Shown one piece after another: positions 39,440 to 50,079 of a stretch of 64,000 nucleotides of DNA. The stretch is from assembly GCA_009760885.1 (NCBI GenBank), contig CM019710.1, forward strand, positions 4,751,686-4,815,685, written 5' to 3'. The notes under the pieces were generated by a model, which searched no databases, had not been told where the DNA came from, and worked only from the letters and a program-made list of their open reading frames with translations. Position 1 is the first letter of the stretch. Each line of letters begins with the position of its first letter. The stretch comes from Achatina immaculata. Taxonomy: Eukaryota > Mollusca > Gastropoda > Stylommatophora > Achatinidae. A program made the translations under genes and the position numbers.

Positions 39440-39895
39440 TCACGGACAATATAATGGTGTCGGACGGCTGATTCTGCTGTTGAGCGCCGCAGGCCGATAA
39501 TTCGCATTAAAGGGGAAGAGGCTGCTTGTTTTGGCAACCGGCGACACATAGATGACATGCGGGCGTCAGGATGGCGACCCATAGCTGATATGCTGCCATC
39601 AAGGATGGCGACACGTAACTGACATGCTGGTGTCAGGGATGGCGACCCTTAGCTGACCAAGATCTTGTCCCGGCATCTCCGTTAGTATTCATGGCGACAG
39701 GCTTAACCCACCTAACGGAGCAGGGATCGCCCTAGTCCTCATGATGGTGGAGTCTGTTAAAGAAGTATTGCATAATCCCAGCTCTTTAGCTGCACTCAGA
39801 GGTGAGCTCCCAAACTGACACGATGTGTCTCAACAGATCCACAGCATCGGCTGCAAAGAACACCAGCTTGCAATTCCAGGGAGAGTAAAGAAGAA

Positions 39896-39900
<5 letters not shown>
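39440..39900 (-). repeat. Interspersed repeat X, copy 3, with local 33-bp tandem
   Basis: Reversed blocks match copy 2: attccagggagag, ttgcaattccaggg, catcggctgcaaagaacacc, cacagcatcgg, ggtggagtctgttaaagaag and cagggatcgcc. At 39555-39655 its end carries three copies of ggatggcgacccatagctga-type units. Confidence 0.8.

Positions 39901-39952
<52 letters not shown>
39893..39952. repeat. (AGT)n microsatellite
   Basis: About 19 perfect tag/agt triplets at the 5' edge of repeat X copy 3. Confidence 0.97.
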
Positions 39953-39984
39953 AACAACTGCTGTGGGGCATTGAGAGTTGCTAG

Positions 39985-40378
39985 GTTTTTTAGGAATCCA
40001 GACTTTCTGGAACCCGTTTAGTAAGTTTTCATGGAACCGGATCCTGGAACCGATTCCTATGATTATTCAAATGATTGCTGAGTATTGCCCCGATTCGCTG
40101 ATACATTCGTTCTGACAAGTGACACAGATTTATGACGCTAATTGTTTTATAGCCGCAGCCTTCAAAGAAATTTCCGCCATCAAACGACAGTCAATTTACA
40201 CTGTTGCCCTTCAGAAAGTGGTTTCACTCCTATGTGGAACTGGTTTGGTTTCTATTTCTATGCAGTTCCACGTAGGTAATACTATGTATGCGATATTGAT
40301 TTGTACCGGTATCGTGGGAATCGGGTACACGATTCTTTAAACCGGTTCCTAATTCGGTTCCTGCCCAGCACAATCATG
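39985..40378. other. Candidate inverted-repeat element
   Basis: Left part has ctggaacccgttta and ggaaccggatcctggaacc. Right part has gggaatcgggtacacg and aaaccggttcctaattcgg, loosely complementary. Internal gtggaactgg and gcagttccac pair. Could be a degraded DNA-transposon MITE; ends and TSDs are not resolved. Confidence 0.35.
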
Positions 40379-40534
40379 AACACAGAAAACACGGACATAT
40401 TTGAGTACCGCAGTTACAGACAGAAAGAGGAAACTTCCTGTACCAAGTTTGTCTTTTCCTGCTCATTAATATTTGACCAGGCAAGATAAAGAAAATGGTT
40501 CTATACTCACAAGTTTTGTCCAAGCACAAGTTCC

Positions 40535-40848
40535 TCAGTCAGTCAGTCATTTGCATTTCCTTTACGGAACGTAGCCTCCCTAACATCTCTCCTGTAGGCC
40601 TCACAGTTGTACGAAAGATGGCCTGCTGCTGATGCGTCCATTTGCAGTTCATCAACTATGTCTTGCAGCGATCTTCGCCTTGGTCTTCTTCTCTTTCTTT
40701 TTCCAATTGTGCACCCTTCCAAGACGGTCTTCTATAGATTATCATGACGTTTAATATGTTCAAAATATTTTAAGTTTTCTCTTTTTAATATTCATTATTA
40801 GCCAACCTTCTTCAATATTAAATTCTTGCACTACGGATATAATTAGTA
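40535..40848 (-). mobile_element. L-B LINE 3' end (left half of a split copy)
   Basis: Minus-strand C-terminal block (KRRRPRRRSLQDIVDELQMD-like) with tail seen as cagtcagtcagtcatttgca. It stops at cactacggatata. The same L-B text resumes at 42270 (tatggatatatttg), so the two halves flank an inserted L-A. Confidence 0.82.
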
Positions 40849-42268
40849 ACATACAATAATTAGTGTATAGGCATACAACTACACACAAAGCACTGCAGTA
40901 AAGATGTGATACCAGAATGTATAAAGTAGGAAAAAAGTAGGAACAGTTTTATTACTTAACGATAACACACTTGTTATCGTTATAGTTAAATAAGTTTCGT
41001 TAAAAGTATTTTGAAAGGTCATTTTGAATAGACTTAAAGATATAGTGGATACCACAATGCGAGAAGAACAAGCATGATTTCGAAAAGGGAGAAGCTGTCT
41101 CGACCAGATCTTTACTCTGAGACCTAATACCTGAAGAACATATTGAAAGGCAGAAACCATTAATACTGAACTTCATAGACTTTAAAAAGGCATTTGTTAG
41201 CATACACAGAGATTCATTGTGGAGAATTTTAAGTCTATACGGAATACCATCTAAAATTATCAACATCATTAAAGACTTCTACAATGGATACGTTTGTGCA
41301 GTCGAAACAAAAGAAGGGATGAGCGAATGGTTCCAGATTGAAACATGTGTGAAACAAGGATGTATATTGTCTACTTTGCTTTTTGGAATTGCAATAGACT
41401 TCATAATGAAAAAAAATGCTGCACAGGTAACACAGGTATTGATTTGGTACATGGGACCTAATTAGAAGACCTTGATTTTGCTGATTGACGTAACGCTTAT
41501 CAGTAACAATGTGAATTCCATGCAAGAAAAAACAGATATCCTGTCTTCAGTGGCTAGCAAAAATAGGACTTGAAATTAACAAGGAAAAAACAAAAATAAT
41601 GAAACTTCCCATTAATCAGAATGGAAAAATACACGTAGAAGGGACAGATGTTGAAGAAGTCAATCAATTTGCATACTTTGTCAGCTACATAGACCAGGAT
41701 GGTGACACCAGAAAGGAAGTTAGAATTAGAATTGCAAAAGCAGCATTGATCTTCAAGAATCTTGAGAACATATGGAATTCAAAGGTTATCAGCACAAAAA
41801 CCAAGTTAAGACTATTCAATTCAAATGTAATATCTACCCTCATTTATGCATGTGAAAGCTGGAAAGCAACTAAAGAAATAAACAACAAATTAGATTTTTT
41901 ACAAACAAATGCCTAAGGAAAATGCTCGGCATCAAGTGGAACGAATTCAAGAACAACGTAGATGAATGAAAACAACCAGTCTCATGGGTGATCAGGAAAA
42001 TGAGGTGGACACATGTTGGTCATGTGATGAAAAGAAATGATCAGAGAATTCCAAAACAAGCTATCAAGTGGAACACAACAGGCCGAAGAAAAAGAGGCAG
42101 ACCACGTGAAACTCTAAAGAGGACACTGTTAAAAGAGGCCAAATTAATATGCATAAAATCCCTTGAAGAGGTTGAAAAGCTCGCCGAAAACAGGAACAAT
42201 TGGCGAACTACCTTACGAGCCCTGTGTGACGTCTAACGGCACGGGAAGGATATAAGATACAAGATACA
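40849..42268 (+). mobile_element. L-A LINE 3' portion nested in L-B
   Basis: From about 41000: NRLKDIVDTTMREEQA, FRKGRSCLDQIFTL, LNFIDFKKAFVSIHRDSLWR (RT), CVKQGC, then the FADD region decayed, INKEKTKIMKLPINQ, VRIRIAKAALIFKNLENIWN, LRLFNSNVISTLIYACESWK, and the basic C-terminus GRRKRGRPRETLKRTLL with TATAAGA-type end. Several stops. The target copy shows a short duplication around tatggatata. Confidence 0.85.
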
Positions 42269-42269
42269 T

Positions 42270-43160
42270 TATGGATATATTTGTTGCTTTTTTGTGTCCG
42301 TGATATTTGAAGAACTCTTCTGTTGCATGACATTTCTCAGCTGTTTTGTTTAGTGTCCAGGTCTCACAGGCATATATTGCGATGGGAAATATGCATGCCC
42401 TGAAAAATCTTGTTTTTGTAGTTCTGTCTGTTCCTCTCCACACTTTCTTTAGCTGTTTTATTTTTTGAAGAGCGATAGATGTCCTCTTTTTAATTTCCCT
42501 CATTGTATCTCCATTATTAGTTAGTAATGATCAAATATATTCAAAACTCTCCACCTCTTCCAATTTTCCTCTTTGATATATATATTTCAGCTGCCTTATT
42601 TGTTTTGTAAGTTGTCATCAGTTTAGTTTTCTTCGCATTAAGATAGACGTTTTGCTCTTCACTATTCTTAGGAACTGACATAATTAGTTTTTCTATTTTG
42701 TGTGTGTGTGTGTGTTGTGGACATATCTAATCTCTGGTATTTCATAACATCCAATTGTTATGGCATCGTAATATTCTTTGTCTACATCTTCTCTAACATT
42801 CCTCATTATATTTTCAATATACAAGTTAAATAAGTAAGGCGACAATATGCACCCCTGATGGACCCCTATGTTTTATGTCAAAACCAAGTTGTTGTTTCAC
42901 CATTTATTCTCACTGCCGGCGGTTGGTCTAGAAACAGCAGTGATATTAATTGTGTCACATGTGTTGGAAATCCCATTTTTCCATTATTTCCCAAAAGTTT
43001 CTGGTGTTGAACACAATCTTTGAATAGTCTACAAAAGATAAATATTGTTTCACATTAAATTCTCCTCATTTCTCTATGACTAATATTACGTTGAAAACAT
43101 GATCTCTTGTTTCTCTTCTTTGTCTAAACCCAGCTTGGAGCATACTAGTTCCTACTAATT
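42270..43160 (-). mobile_element. L-B LINE RT portion (right half of a split copy)
   Basis: Minus strand, from about 43150: MLQAGFRQRRETRDHVFN, VDYSKIVFNTRNFW (RT), then the later REIKKRTSIALQKIKQLKKV, WRGTDRTTKTRFFRACIFPI and YACETWTLNKTAEKCHA. Frameshifted; a YADD-equivalent region is not intact. Confidence 0.82.
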
Positions 43161-43312
43161 TAAATCTATCAGTTTTATTGTCCAGCCTTCACATTCACAG
43201 GACAAGATCGGCTCTATGGATGCGAAGACTGGCAGGTCAGAAAAGAGAAATATAAAGAGGGCTTGAATCAGCCGAAATGTGATTCTTAACACGAATGCAG
43301 AAGGTACCATGA

Positions 43313-43500
43313 GAGAGAGAGAGAGAGAGAGAAAGAGAGACAGAGAGAAACATAGAGAGACAGCAAGACAGGCAGAGGGAGCCGGATAGAGAGACAGAAA
43401 GACGGATAGAGATATAGAGAGAGACATGGATAGAGATAGACAGAGAGAAAGAGACAGAGAGAGACTGTTAGAGACAGAGACAGATAAAGAGAGACAGAGA
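43313..43500. repeat. GA/GACA-rich microsatellite
   Basis: Purine-rich gagagaga and gacagaga repeats, about 190 bases. Confidence 0.9.
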
Positions 43501-43880
43501 TTTTTATTGTCTTTGCCGTCTTCTTCGCAAGATTCTCCGTCCTTCGATGCGACCCTGTCCTTCTGTCTGTCAGCGTGAAGCACGCATTACGAAGCTTGCA
43601 CTTCTATCCCTAAACATTTCACAAACTCAATTCTTAATACTTCGCATTTTCTTCAAATATATTGACGTTAGTCTCGGCCAGAAAACATTATTAATTCTCC
43701 CGCTAAATTCATAATGGATTTGTTCCGTCTCTTTATTTTGGTGGAGTCTAATTTTAATAATAACAATGCAGACCCATAACTGGAATATATTTTCTTTCTT
43801 CTTTCTTTCTTTCTCTCTTTCTTTCTTTCATTCTTTCTTTCTTCCTTTTTCTTTTCTAATGTAGATCTTTGCATTGTTAA
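43501..43880. other. Unique sequence with (TTTC)n at 43793-43853
   Basis: No coding signal. An imperfect tttc microsatellite near the right edge. Confidence 0.55.
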
Positions 43881-43887
43881 AACACTG

Positions 43888-43935
43888 CATCATCATCATC
43901 ATCATCATCGTCATCGTCATCATCATCATCATCAA
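43888..43935. repeat. (CAT)n microsatellite
   Basis: catcatcat with two cgt interruptions. Possibly the tail of a lost minus-strand LINE (GAT-type tail). Confidence 0.93.
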
Positions 43936-44040
43936 TACCTGTCCTTTTAGGTACCAGTATATTTTCAAAGAATATCATTAGCTTGGTTGTACTTGTCATT
44001 TTGGATAGCTGGGAAGAGAACACAGCAAGGGAACATGTAA

Positions 44041-44562
44041 TCTCATTCATTTGCATGTCCCTTGCGGAACTTTGCCCCTGAAACAGCTCTCCTTTAGGCC
44101 TCTCGGTTGTGAGCAAGGTGGCCTGCTGCTGCTGCGTCCATTTGCATATCGTCAACTATTTCTTGCAGCCATCTTCGTTTTGGTCGTCCTCTTTTTCTTT
44201 TTCCCATTATGTATCCTTCCAATACGGTCTTCTCTAAATTATCATGACATTTAATGCGTCCAAAATATTTAAGTTTTCTCTCTTTAATCCTCTTTACTAG
44301 CTAACCTTCTTCAATATTAAGCTCTTGCAGTATGGATATATTTGTTCTTTTTTGTGTCCACGATATTTGGAGAACTCTTCTGTAGCATTTACATTCAAAG
44401 GCATTTATGTGTTTCTCAGCTGTTTTGTTAAATGTCCAGGTCTCACAGGCATATGTTGCGATGGGAAAGATGCATGCCCTTAAAAATCTTATTTTTGTTG
44501 TTCTGTCTGCTCCTCTCCACAGATTCTTTATTCGTTTTACTTTCTGAAGAGCAACAGATGTA
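44041..44562 (-). mobile_element. L-B LINE 3' portion
   Basis: Reversed blocks: tcatttgcatgtcccttgcg (tail side), then the KRKRGRPKRRWLQEIVDDMQ-like block, ELNIEEG and ETWTFNKTAEKHINAFECKC. It ends abruptly at about 44562. Confidence 0.83.
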
Positions 44563-44734
44563 ATCTCAACAAAATACTTTTAAAATTGTTATGACATCCA
44601 GTTCCACCATAGCCACCCCCACCCCCCACCATTTTTTCACCGCCATCATTTGGTTCTAATGACCCCAGAGGGATATGAACCACTGATATTAGGAAATGAA
44701 ATACATGCATGAATGGAATACAGCGCCTTACATC

Positions 44735-45085
44735 GTACATGCTTCTCGTTCCGTCAGACGTCACACAGAGCTCGCAGTGTGTCTCGTCATGAGTCTCTAT
44801 TGTCAGCGGGTTTCTCAGTCTCGTCAAGGGATTTGACGTCTACCATCTTTGCCTCTCATCTCAATACTCTGTTTAAGGTCTTTCAAAGTCGCTTCTTTTT
44901 CCTTTTTTTTTTTTCTAGATGTTTTCCGTTTGATGACTTGCTTTGTGACTCTCTGGTTGCGTCTTCTCATCGCGTAGCCTACATATACCCACCTTCTTGA
45001 TTACTGCTGAGACAGTTTCCTGCATGCTCATTTCTCTTATCCCTGCTTTAGCTTTGAATTCGTTCTATTGTATACAGAGTACGGA
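44735..45085 (-). mobile_element. Old diverged L-A LINE 3' end
   Basis: Reversed, it follows the L-A order: cgtcagacgtcacacagagc (tail side, cf. cgttaaacgtcacatagggc), gagtctctattgtc, cgtcaagggatttgacgtc, tggttgcgtcttctcatcgc, and agctttgaattcgttctat. More diverged than other L-A copies. Confidence 0.7.
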
Positions 45086-45239
45086 ACCTATTCGTATCAT
45101 TAATAAATTATATTTAATGAGGTTAAAGAAATTGTTAGTTGTTTGCCATCTTTCAAGGTGAAAGGAGCCTTTATAAGCCACTAAAGATGAGGAAAGCATG
45201 GGCTGTTGGGAATCTGTTAGTATATACTCAAGCAACACA

Positions 45240-45388
45240 TGGACATAGGGAGAGAGTGAATGAGAGAGATAGACAGAGTGAACGAGCGAGAGAGGGAGGA
45301 GTAATAAAGAGTCAGAGAGAGAGAGAGAGGGCGAGAGAGATATAAGGACAGAAGCAGAGAGAGAGAGAGAGAGAGAAATAAGACATAC
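45240..45388. repeat. GA-rich microsatellite
   Basis: gagagaga repeats with interruptions, adjoining SINE-1. Confidence 0.9.
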
Positions 45389-45391
45389 TTT

Positions 45392-45616
45392 GGGTGTCTG
45401 AGTGGCGAAGTGGTTAGTGCACTGGTCTCTCATGGCGGGGGTTCGAATCCGGCCGGAGGCACCCCAGTCACCCAGCTGTAGAAATGGGTACCTGACTTCT
45501 TCTGGAGTTGGGGAAGGAAAGGCAGCCAGGCGTGATACTGACCATATCACCCTCTAGTGTGCTGACAGGTCAAGGAAAATATAGGCACTAACACCATATC
45601 CCTATGTGCCTCTACC
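45392..45616 (+). mobile_element. SINE-1, near full length
   Basis: Head gggtgtctgagtggcgaagt with box B gggttcgaatcc, body atgggtacctgacttcttct, and 3' domain atactgaccatatcaccc to ccatatccctatgtgcctct. Differs from the 3.8 kb copy by a few bases. Confidence 0.9.
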
Positions 45617-45619
45617 TTA

Positions 45620-45745
45620 TTTTCAAAGGGTTAAGAATTGGGCACGCAGGCCAGTCTAACATTCTGCCCCTTTCATCATACAGCTTTCACTCACGTCACA
45701 GTCAGTCAGCGTTTGTTAATGAGCGTTAATAATCATTAGAGTTCA
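45620..45745 (-). mobile_element. L-F CR1-like LINE 3' UTR fragment
   Basis: Carries caaagggttaagaattgggc then cacgcaggccagtctaac and tttcactcacgtcacagtca, as in the 4.66 kb copy. Confidence 0.6.
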
Positions 45746-46050
45746 TGGCAAGTCATGGTTTGAAGAGCTCCATGTTACCATAAGCATGTCCAGGCACCTT
45801 CCTATTTACTGCAGGTGGTGGTATATACACTTCTGTCTGTCATTAACCCAAACACCTCAAGATCAAGTTCATCTGGGTTTTCTTCGGGCTTGTTCCACTT
45901 TGGCCTTGACTTGACCATCTTCTATGGTGTTTCATTCAACCTGACAACCTTCCTTCCTTCGGCCAACTGTCTCTTGAATGTAGAGAATGCGGACACATTC
46001 TCTTGCATATACTGGCTCCTTCCTAACATAGCTGTTCATGGATAAATGGC
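45746..46050. other. Unrecognised sequence, possible degraded coding
   Basis: In reverse, 46040-45830 reads SFKRQ-like then RPKWNKPEENPDELDLEVFG with a stop between. The reading is suggestive but matches no family I know. Confidence 0.3.
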
Positions 46051-46059
46051 TTCAGTCAG

Positions 46060-46544
46060 GGAGGCAGAAAGAGCGGGCAAGAGGAGGCAAGAGGCAGATA
46101 AAGAGAGAGATAAATAAAGAAAGATAGGATAAATATATATAGAGAGAGACAACCAAAGAGAAGCAGAGAGAGAGAGAGAGAGAGTCGAAAAGGAGAATGA
46201 GACTAAGAGACACAGAGAGTGACAGACAAAGAGAGACATGGACAAACACTGAGACAGACACAGACCAGAGAGAGGCGGAGACAAACAGAGGGTGTGAGAG
46301 AGAGAGAGGCATATAGAGAAAAATAGAGACAAGGAGACAGAGATAATAAAGAGAGAGAGAAAAGAAAACAAAGGGAAAGACATAGACAAAGAGAGTGACA
46401 AACGGAGGGAGGGAGAGAGAGAGCAGAAGACGGAGACAAATAAAGAGAGAAAGAAAAGAAAACAGAGGAAGAGACATAGACAAGAGAGTGACAAACAGAG
46501 GGAGAGAGAGATGCAGACAGAAAGATACACACAGAGTGAGAGAA

Positions 46545-46595
<51 letters not shown>
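46060..46595. repeat. GA/GACA-rich microsatellite region
   Basis: About 530 bases of gagaga and gacaga repeats, pure at 46550-46594. Open frames on both strands are compositional. Confidence 0.93.
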
Positions 46596-46598
<3 letters not shown>

Positions 46599-47149
46599 AG
46601 ATAGTTGAGAATCGTCTCTTCTTGAACCAATTACTTTCGTCGTACTCGAGCTGTGCACAAATTCACATTTGCTAACCAAGAGCTCCGGATTATCGAATCC
46701 GGCATGTATACAAACAATCGATTACCACTAAGCACCAGATTGTGGCACATCCACGTCACGGCTGTTTCAATTATCCACTCAAGAGCTGGCAGAACAGGCC
46801 AAAATTACGTATCGATCTCAAATTATAGAGGGTCGATAACCAATAAAAGTGGTCAAAAAACGACTAATCGATAATGTTTGTAGACGAGTGGGCGGATATC
46901 AAGTGCCCGCGAAGCATGCGCTGGCTATTAAAACGGTTTCTGATTGATAGGGCTAATTATGTCTTCAGTCACGAAAAAAGGTACTGTAAGACTTCTTTTT
47001 ACACACCTGTCTGTACCTTTCTCTCTGTCTAGCTTTCGTATTCATATAGTTTCTGAAGTGCTTCTATCTCGATTTACAGATGCAGTCGTTTTAGGTCAAT
47101 TTATATGTATTCCTTTTTTCGTCACTATTTTAACTTGTTTAGTAATTCA
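46596..47149. other. No recognisable feature
   Basis: Unique AT-rich sequence before an L-B end. Confidence 0.5.
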
Positions 47150-47340
47150 CTGTCTTGGAAGGGTACATAATGGGAAAAAGAAAGAGAGGAAGACCAAGGC
47201 GAAGGTGGCTGCAAGACATCGTTGATGATCTGCAAATGGATGCATCAGCAGCAGGCCATCTTGCTCACAACCGAGAGGCCTACAGGAGTGCTGTTAGGAG
47301 GCAAATTTCCACAAGGGACATGCAAATGAAAAAAGTAATT
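47150..47340 (+). mobile_element. L-B LINE 3' end
   Basis: Encodes LEGYIMGKRKRGRPRRRWLQ, DIVDDLQMDASAAGHLAHNR, EAYRSAVRRQISTRDMQM and ends where the tail would start. It meets L-I (minus) tail to tail. Confidence 0.85.
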
Positions 47341-48655
47341 CATCATCATCATCTTGTGCCGTCTCCCGACAGAAGACTGGGTGCAATGAGTCTCCAGTCT
47401 GTTGTGCGTCTTGCCTCCGTAGTGCACTCGGCCAAGCTGGTACTTGTCCATCTCTTGAAGTTGGTCTCGTGTCTATGTCTTTGTCGTCTTCTTGATTTCT
47501 TACCCTTCGATCTTACCCTCAAGCAGAGTCTTCTTGTTTTCTTTCTCTTCGATCTTACCCTCAAGTACGTCTTCTTGTTTCCTTTTCCTTCGATCTTACC
47601 CTCAAGTACGTCTTCTTGTTTTCTTACCCTTCGATCTTACCCTCAAGTAGAGTCTTCTTGTTTTCTTACCCTTCGATCTTACCCTCAAGTAGAGTCTTCT
47701 TGTTTTCTTACCCTTCGATCTTACCCTCAAGCAGAGTCTTCTTGTTCCTTCGATCTTACCCTCAAGCAGAGTCTTCTTGTTCCTTCGATCTTACCCTCAA
47801 GCAGAGTCTTCTTGTTCCTTCGATCTTACCCTCAAGCAGAGTCTTCTTGTTCCTTCGATCTTACCCTCAAGCAGAGTCTTCTTGTTCCTTCGATCTTACC
47901 CTCAAGCAGAGTCTTCTTGTTTTCTTACCCTTCGATCTTACCCTCAAGCAGAGTCTTCTTGTTTTCTTACCCTTCGATCTTACCCTCAAGTAGAGTCTTC
48001 TTGTTTTCTTACCCTTCGATCTTACCCTCAAGTAGAGTCTTCTTGTTTTCTTACCCTTCGATCTTACCCTCAAGCAGAGTCTTCTTGTTTTCTTACCCTT
48101 CGATCTTACCCTCAAGCAGAGTCTTCTTGTTCCTTCGATCTTACCCTCAAGCAGAGTCTTCTTGTTCCTTCGATCTTACCCTCAAGTAGAATCTTCCTGT
48201 TTTCTTACCTTTCGATCTTACCCTCAAGTAGAATCTTCCTGTTTTCTTTCCCTTCGATCTTACCCTCAAGTAGAATCTTCCTGTTTTCTTACCTTTCGAT
48301 CTTACCCTCAAGTAGAATCTTCCTGTTTTCTTACCTTTCGATCTTACCCTCAAGTAGAATCTTCCTGTTTTCTTTCCCTTCGATCTTACCCTCAATTCAC
48401 GTCTTCTTGTTTCCTTTCCCTTCGATCTTACCCTCAAACAGAGTCTTCAATGCCTCTTGTATCTTAGCCGTCCTTTTCGTACGGTTTTAAATATTTCTCT
48501 CTTCAATTTCAGCAAATCTAGCACTTCTTTGTTTTATTTTCTGCTCACTTTACACAGCCCATTCTTCTGTATGTCCATATTTCGAGTTGCTCTATTTTCT
48601 TTCCTGTTAACTTAATCAAGCTCCAGACTTCTATCTCATAAAAGAATACTGATTA
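47341..48655 (-). mobile_element. L-I LINE 3' portion carrying its own minisatellite
   Basis: Minus-strand order: YEIEVWSLIKLTGKKIEQLE, WTYRRM, then KRE.FKTVRKG at 48650-48460; next the GKIEG block repeated about 23 times (48450-47495); then RRQRHRHETNFKRWTSTSLA, ECTTEARRTTDW, SGDGT, ending in a gatgatgatg tail at 47341. The order is that of a LINE C-terminus whose LLEGKIEG segment has expanded. Confidence 0.8.
47495..48450. repeat. 42-bp/35-bp minisatellite derived from LINE coding
   Basis: About 24 units. The long unit contains cttacccttcgatcttaccc, tcaagcagagtcttc and ttgtttt; a shorter 35-bp form lacks ttcttac. In reverse each reads KTLLEGKIEG. Lack of stops on the plus strand gives open frames up to 344 codons that are not genes. 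Confidence 0.95.
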
Positions 48656-48733
48656 TATGTAACATATGTAACATAAAAGAATATTGATTATATGTAACAT
48701 ATGTAACATAAAAGAATATTGATTATATGTAAC
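48639..48733. repeat. 35-bp tandem repeat
   Basis: About 2.7 copies of taaaagaatattgattatat plus gtaacatatgtaaca. The last copy supplies the target site of repeat Y. Confidence 0.92.
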
Positions 48734-49047
48734 CCCAGCGGGGATGCACTGATATCCTAAACACGTCGAGGTCTTCCGGTGAGAAAGTCCAACTCTAGAC
48801 TAAACTGGTGCAACGAAAACCACGGTGTCACGCAATCTGCTTCAGAGACCCACCAAGAATACATGCTAAAGCCCTGCGATACTCTGAACCCCTTGTGGTC
48901 CTCTCGGGGATCTCGTTTGGTCCTTTTGGGGACCACACAGGAGACCACGAGACCTAACGAGGACCACAGGCGTAAATTCAGTAGGATCACAGTGCAGTTT
49001 TGGTGGTAGAAGCGAACGAAGAAGAAGAGAAGAAGATTATATGTAAC
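48721..49047 (+). mobile_element. Repeat Y retroposon with 13-bp TSD
   Basis: The insert 48734-49034 (301 bp) is flanked by exact gattatatgtaac copies (48721-48733 and 49035-49047). It ends in a gaagaagagaagaa tail. It contains ccggtgagaaagtccaactc, tgcaacgaaaaccacggtgt and a gtccttttggggacc stem-loop. No box A/B head and no coding recognised. The features fit an L1/RTE-type mobilised retroposon, probably 5'-truncated. Confidence 0.88.
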
Positions 49048-49107
49048 ATTTTGCGACACATAGTTTCTGTTGCTATTATATTTGCTTTCACGTAAAGATC
49101 AGTCTAC

Positions 49108-49263
49108 AGATGTATAGTAAGGTAAAAAGGTAAAATCCCCTTTTCCATACCATTAAGTCACACTGAGGATATGGTGTTAGGCCCGTATTTTCCATGACCT
49201 CCTGCACATGAAAGTGTGATATGGTCAGTATCACGCCAGGCCGTATAGTATAGATGTATAGTA
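49108..49263 (-). mobile_element. 5'-truncated SINE with 12-bp TSD
   Basis: The SINE 3' domain (reverse: cgtgatactgaccatatcac, tttcatgtgc, gcctaacaccatatcctc, tttttacctttttacc) is flanked by agatgtatagta at 49108-49119 and 49252-49263. The head is missing. Confidence 0.85.
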
Positions 49264-49774
49264 GGCTTTATCAAATTCATACAAATCTATACTTTTCATG
49301 TCAGCCAAGAAGTATTGCCGTCTCATTCTATGTCCTAGGAGAGTCTAGAAACTTGCATCCCTGTAACATTGTCAAGACGCGCAAGCCGGAATATTGGGAA
49401 GGAATATAGACGTCAGATCTAAACAGTCATTTAACTGGCCAGTCTCTGACCATATACACTAAAACATGAATAGTACAAAGAAGCTGGTTAGTTGTGGCGG
49501 TATTTAGTTTTTACACGGGGAGCAGAAGAACAAATAAAATGCTCGAAATTTTAGAACACGTTAACGAAAACATCTATCAGACAAACCATCTTCGCGCTGA
49601 ATTCAGTTCACTGTGTTATTGCTTTGATCTGGATCATTGTATACAAGTAGCGTGTTACCATAAGGCTGCTACATGTACTCGGGCGCTTGGCAGGCCGAGT
49701 TTAAGTAAACTTTTATGACCTACAAGCTGATCACCGTGGATTTACCAGGTATTTTTTTGCTGTCACGAGGTGAC
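49264..49774. other. No recognisable feature
   Basis: Unique sequence. A 74-codon frame at 49494-49718 has no recognised domain. Confidence 0.45.
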
Positions 49775-49990
49775 TGACTTGACAGAAAGAGAGAGACAGA
49801 CAGAAGAAGAAGAAGACAGACAGACAGACAGACAGAGACAGAGAAACAGAGACAGACAGAGCGAGACAGAGACAAATATGGAAAGAGACACGGAGAAGAG
49901 ACAGAGAGAAACAGACAAAGAGAGTGAGACGGAGAGACACAGAGAGTGACAGACAAACAGAGACAGAGACAAACGCACAAAGAGGCAGAC
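49775..49990. repeat. GACA/GAGA-rich microsatellite
   Basis: gacagacaga and gagaaacaga repeats over about 215 bases. Confidence 0.92.
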
Positions 49991-50013
49991 ACTGTGATGA
50001 AATAGCGAAAATG

Positions 50014-50014
50014 G

Positions 50015-50055
<41 letters not shown>
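50014..50055. repeat. (TA)n microsatellite
   Basis: Perfect TA run of about 40 bases. Confidence 0.96.
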
Positions 50056-50079
50056 TTAGCTTCTAAAAATTGGTGCCGG

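Noticed and set aside
45392..45470. tRNA gene
   Set aside because: Box A and box B are present, but no clean acceptor stem closes and the sequence continues into a SINE body shared by several copies.
47155..48189. 344-codon open frame on the plus strand
   Set aside because: It starts in an L-B remnant and runs on because the minisatellite has no plus-strand stops. The meaningful reading is L-I on the minus strand.
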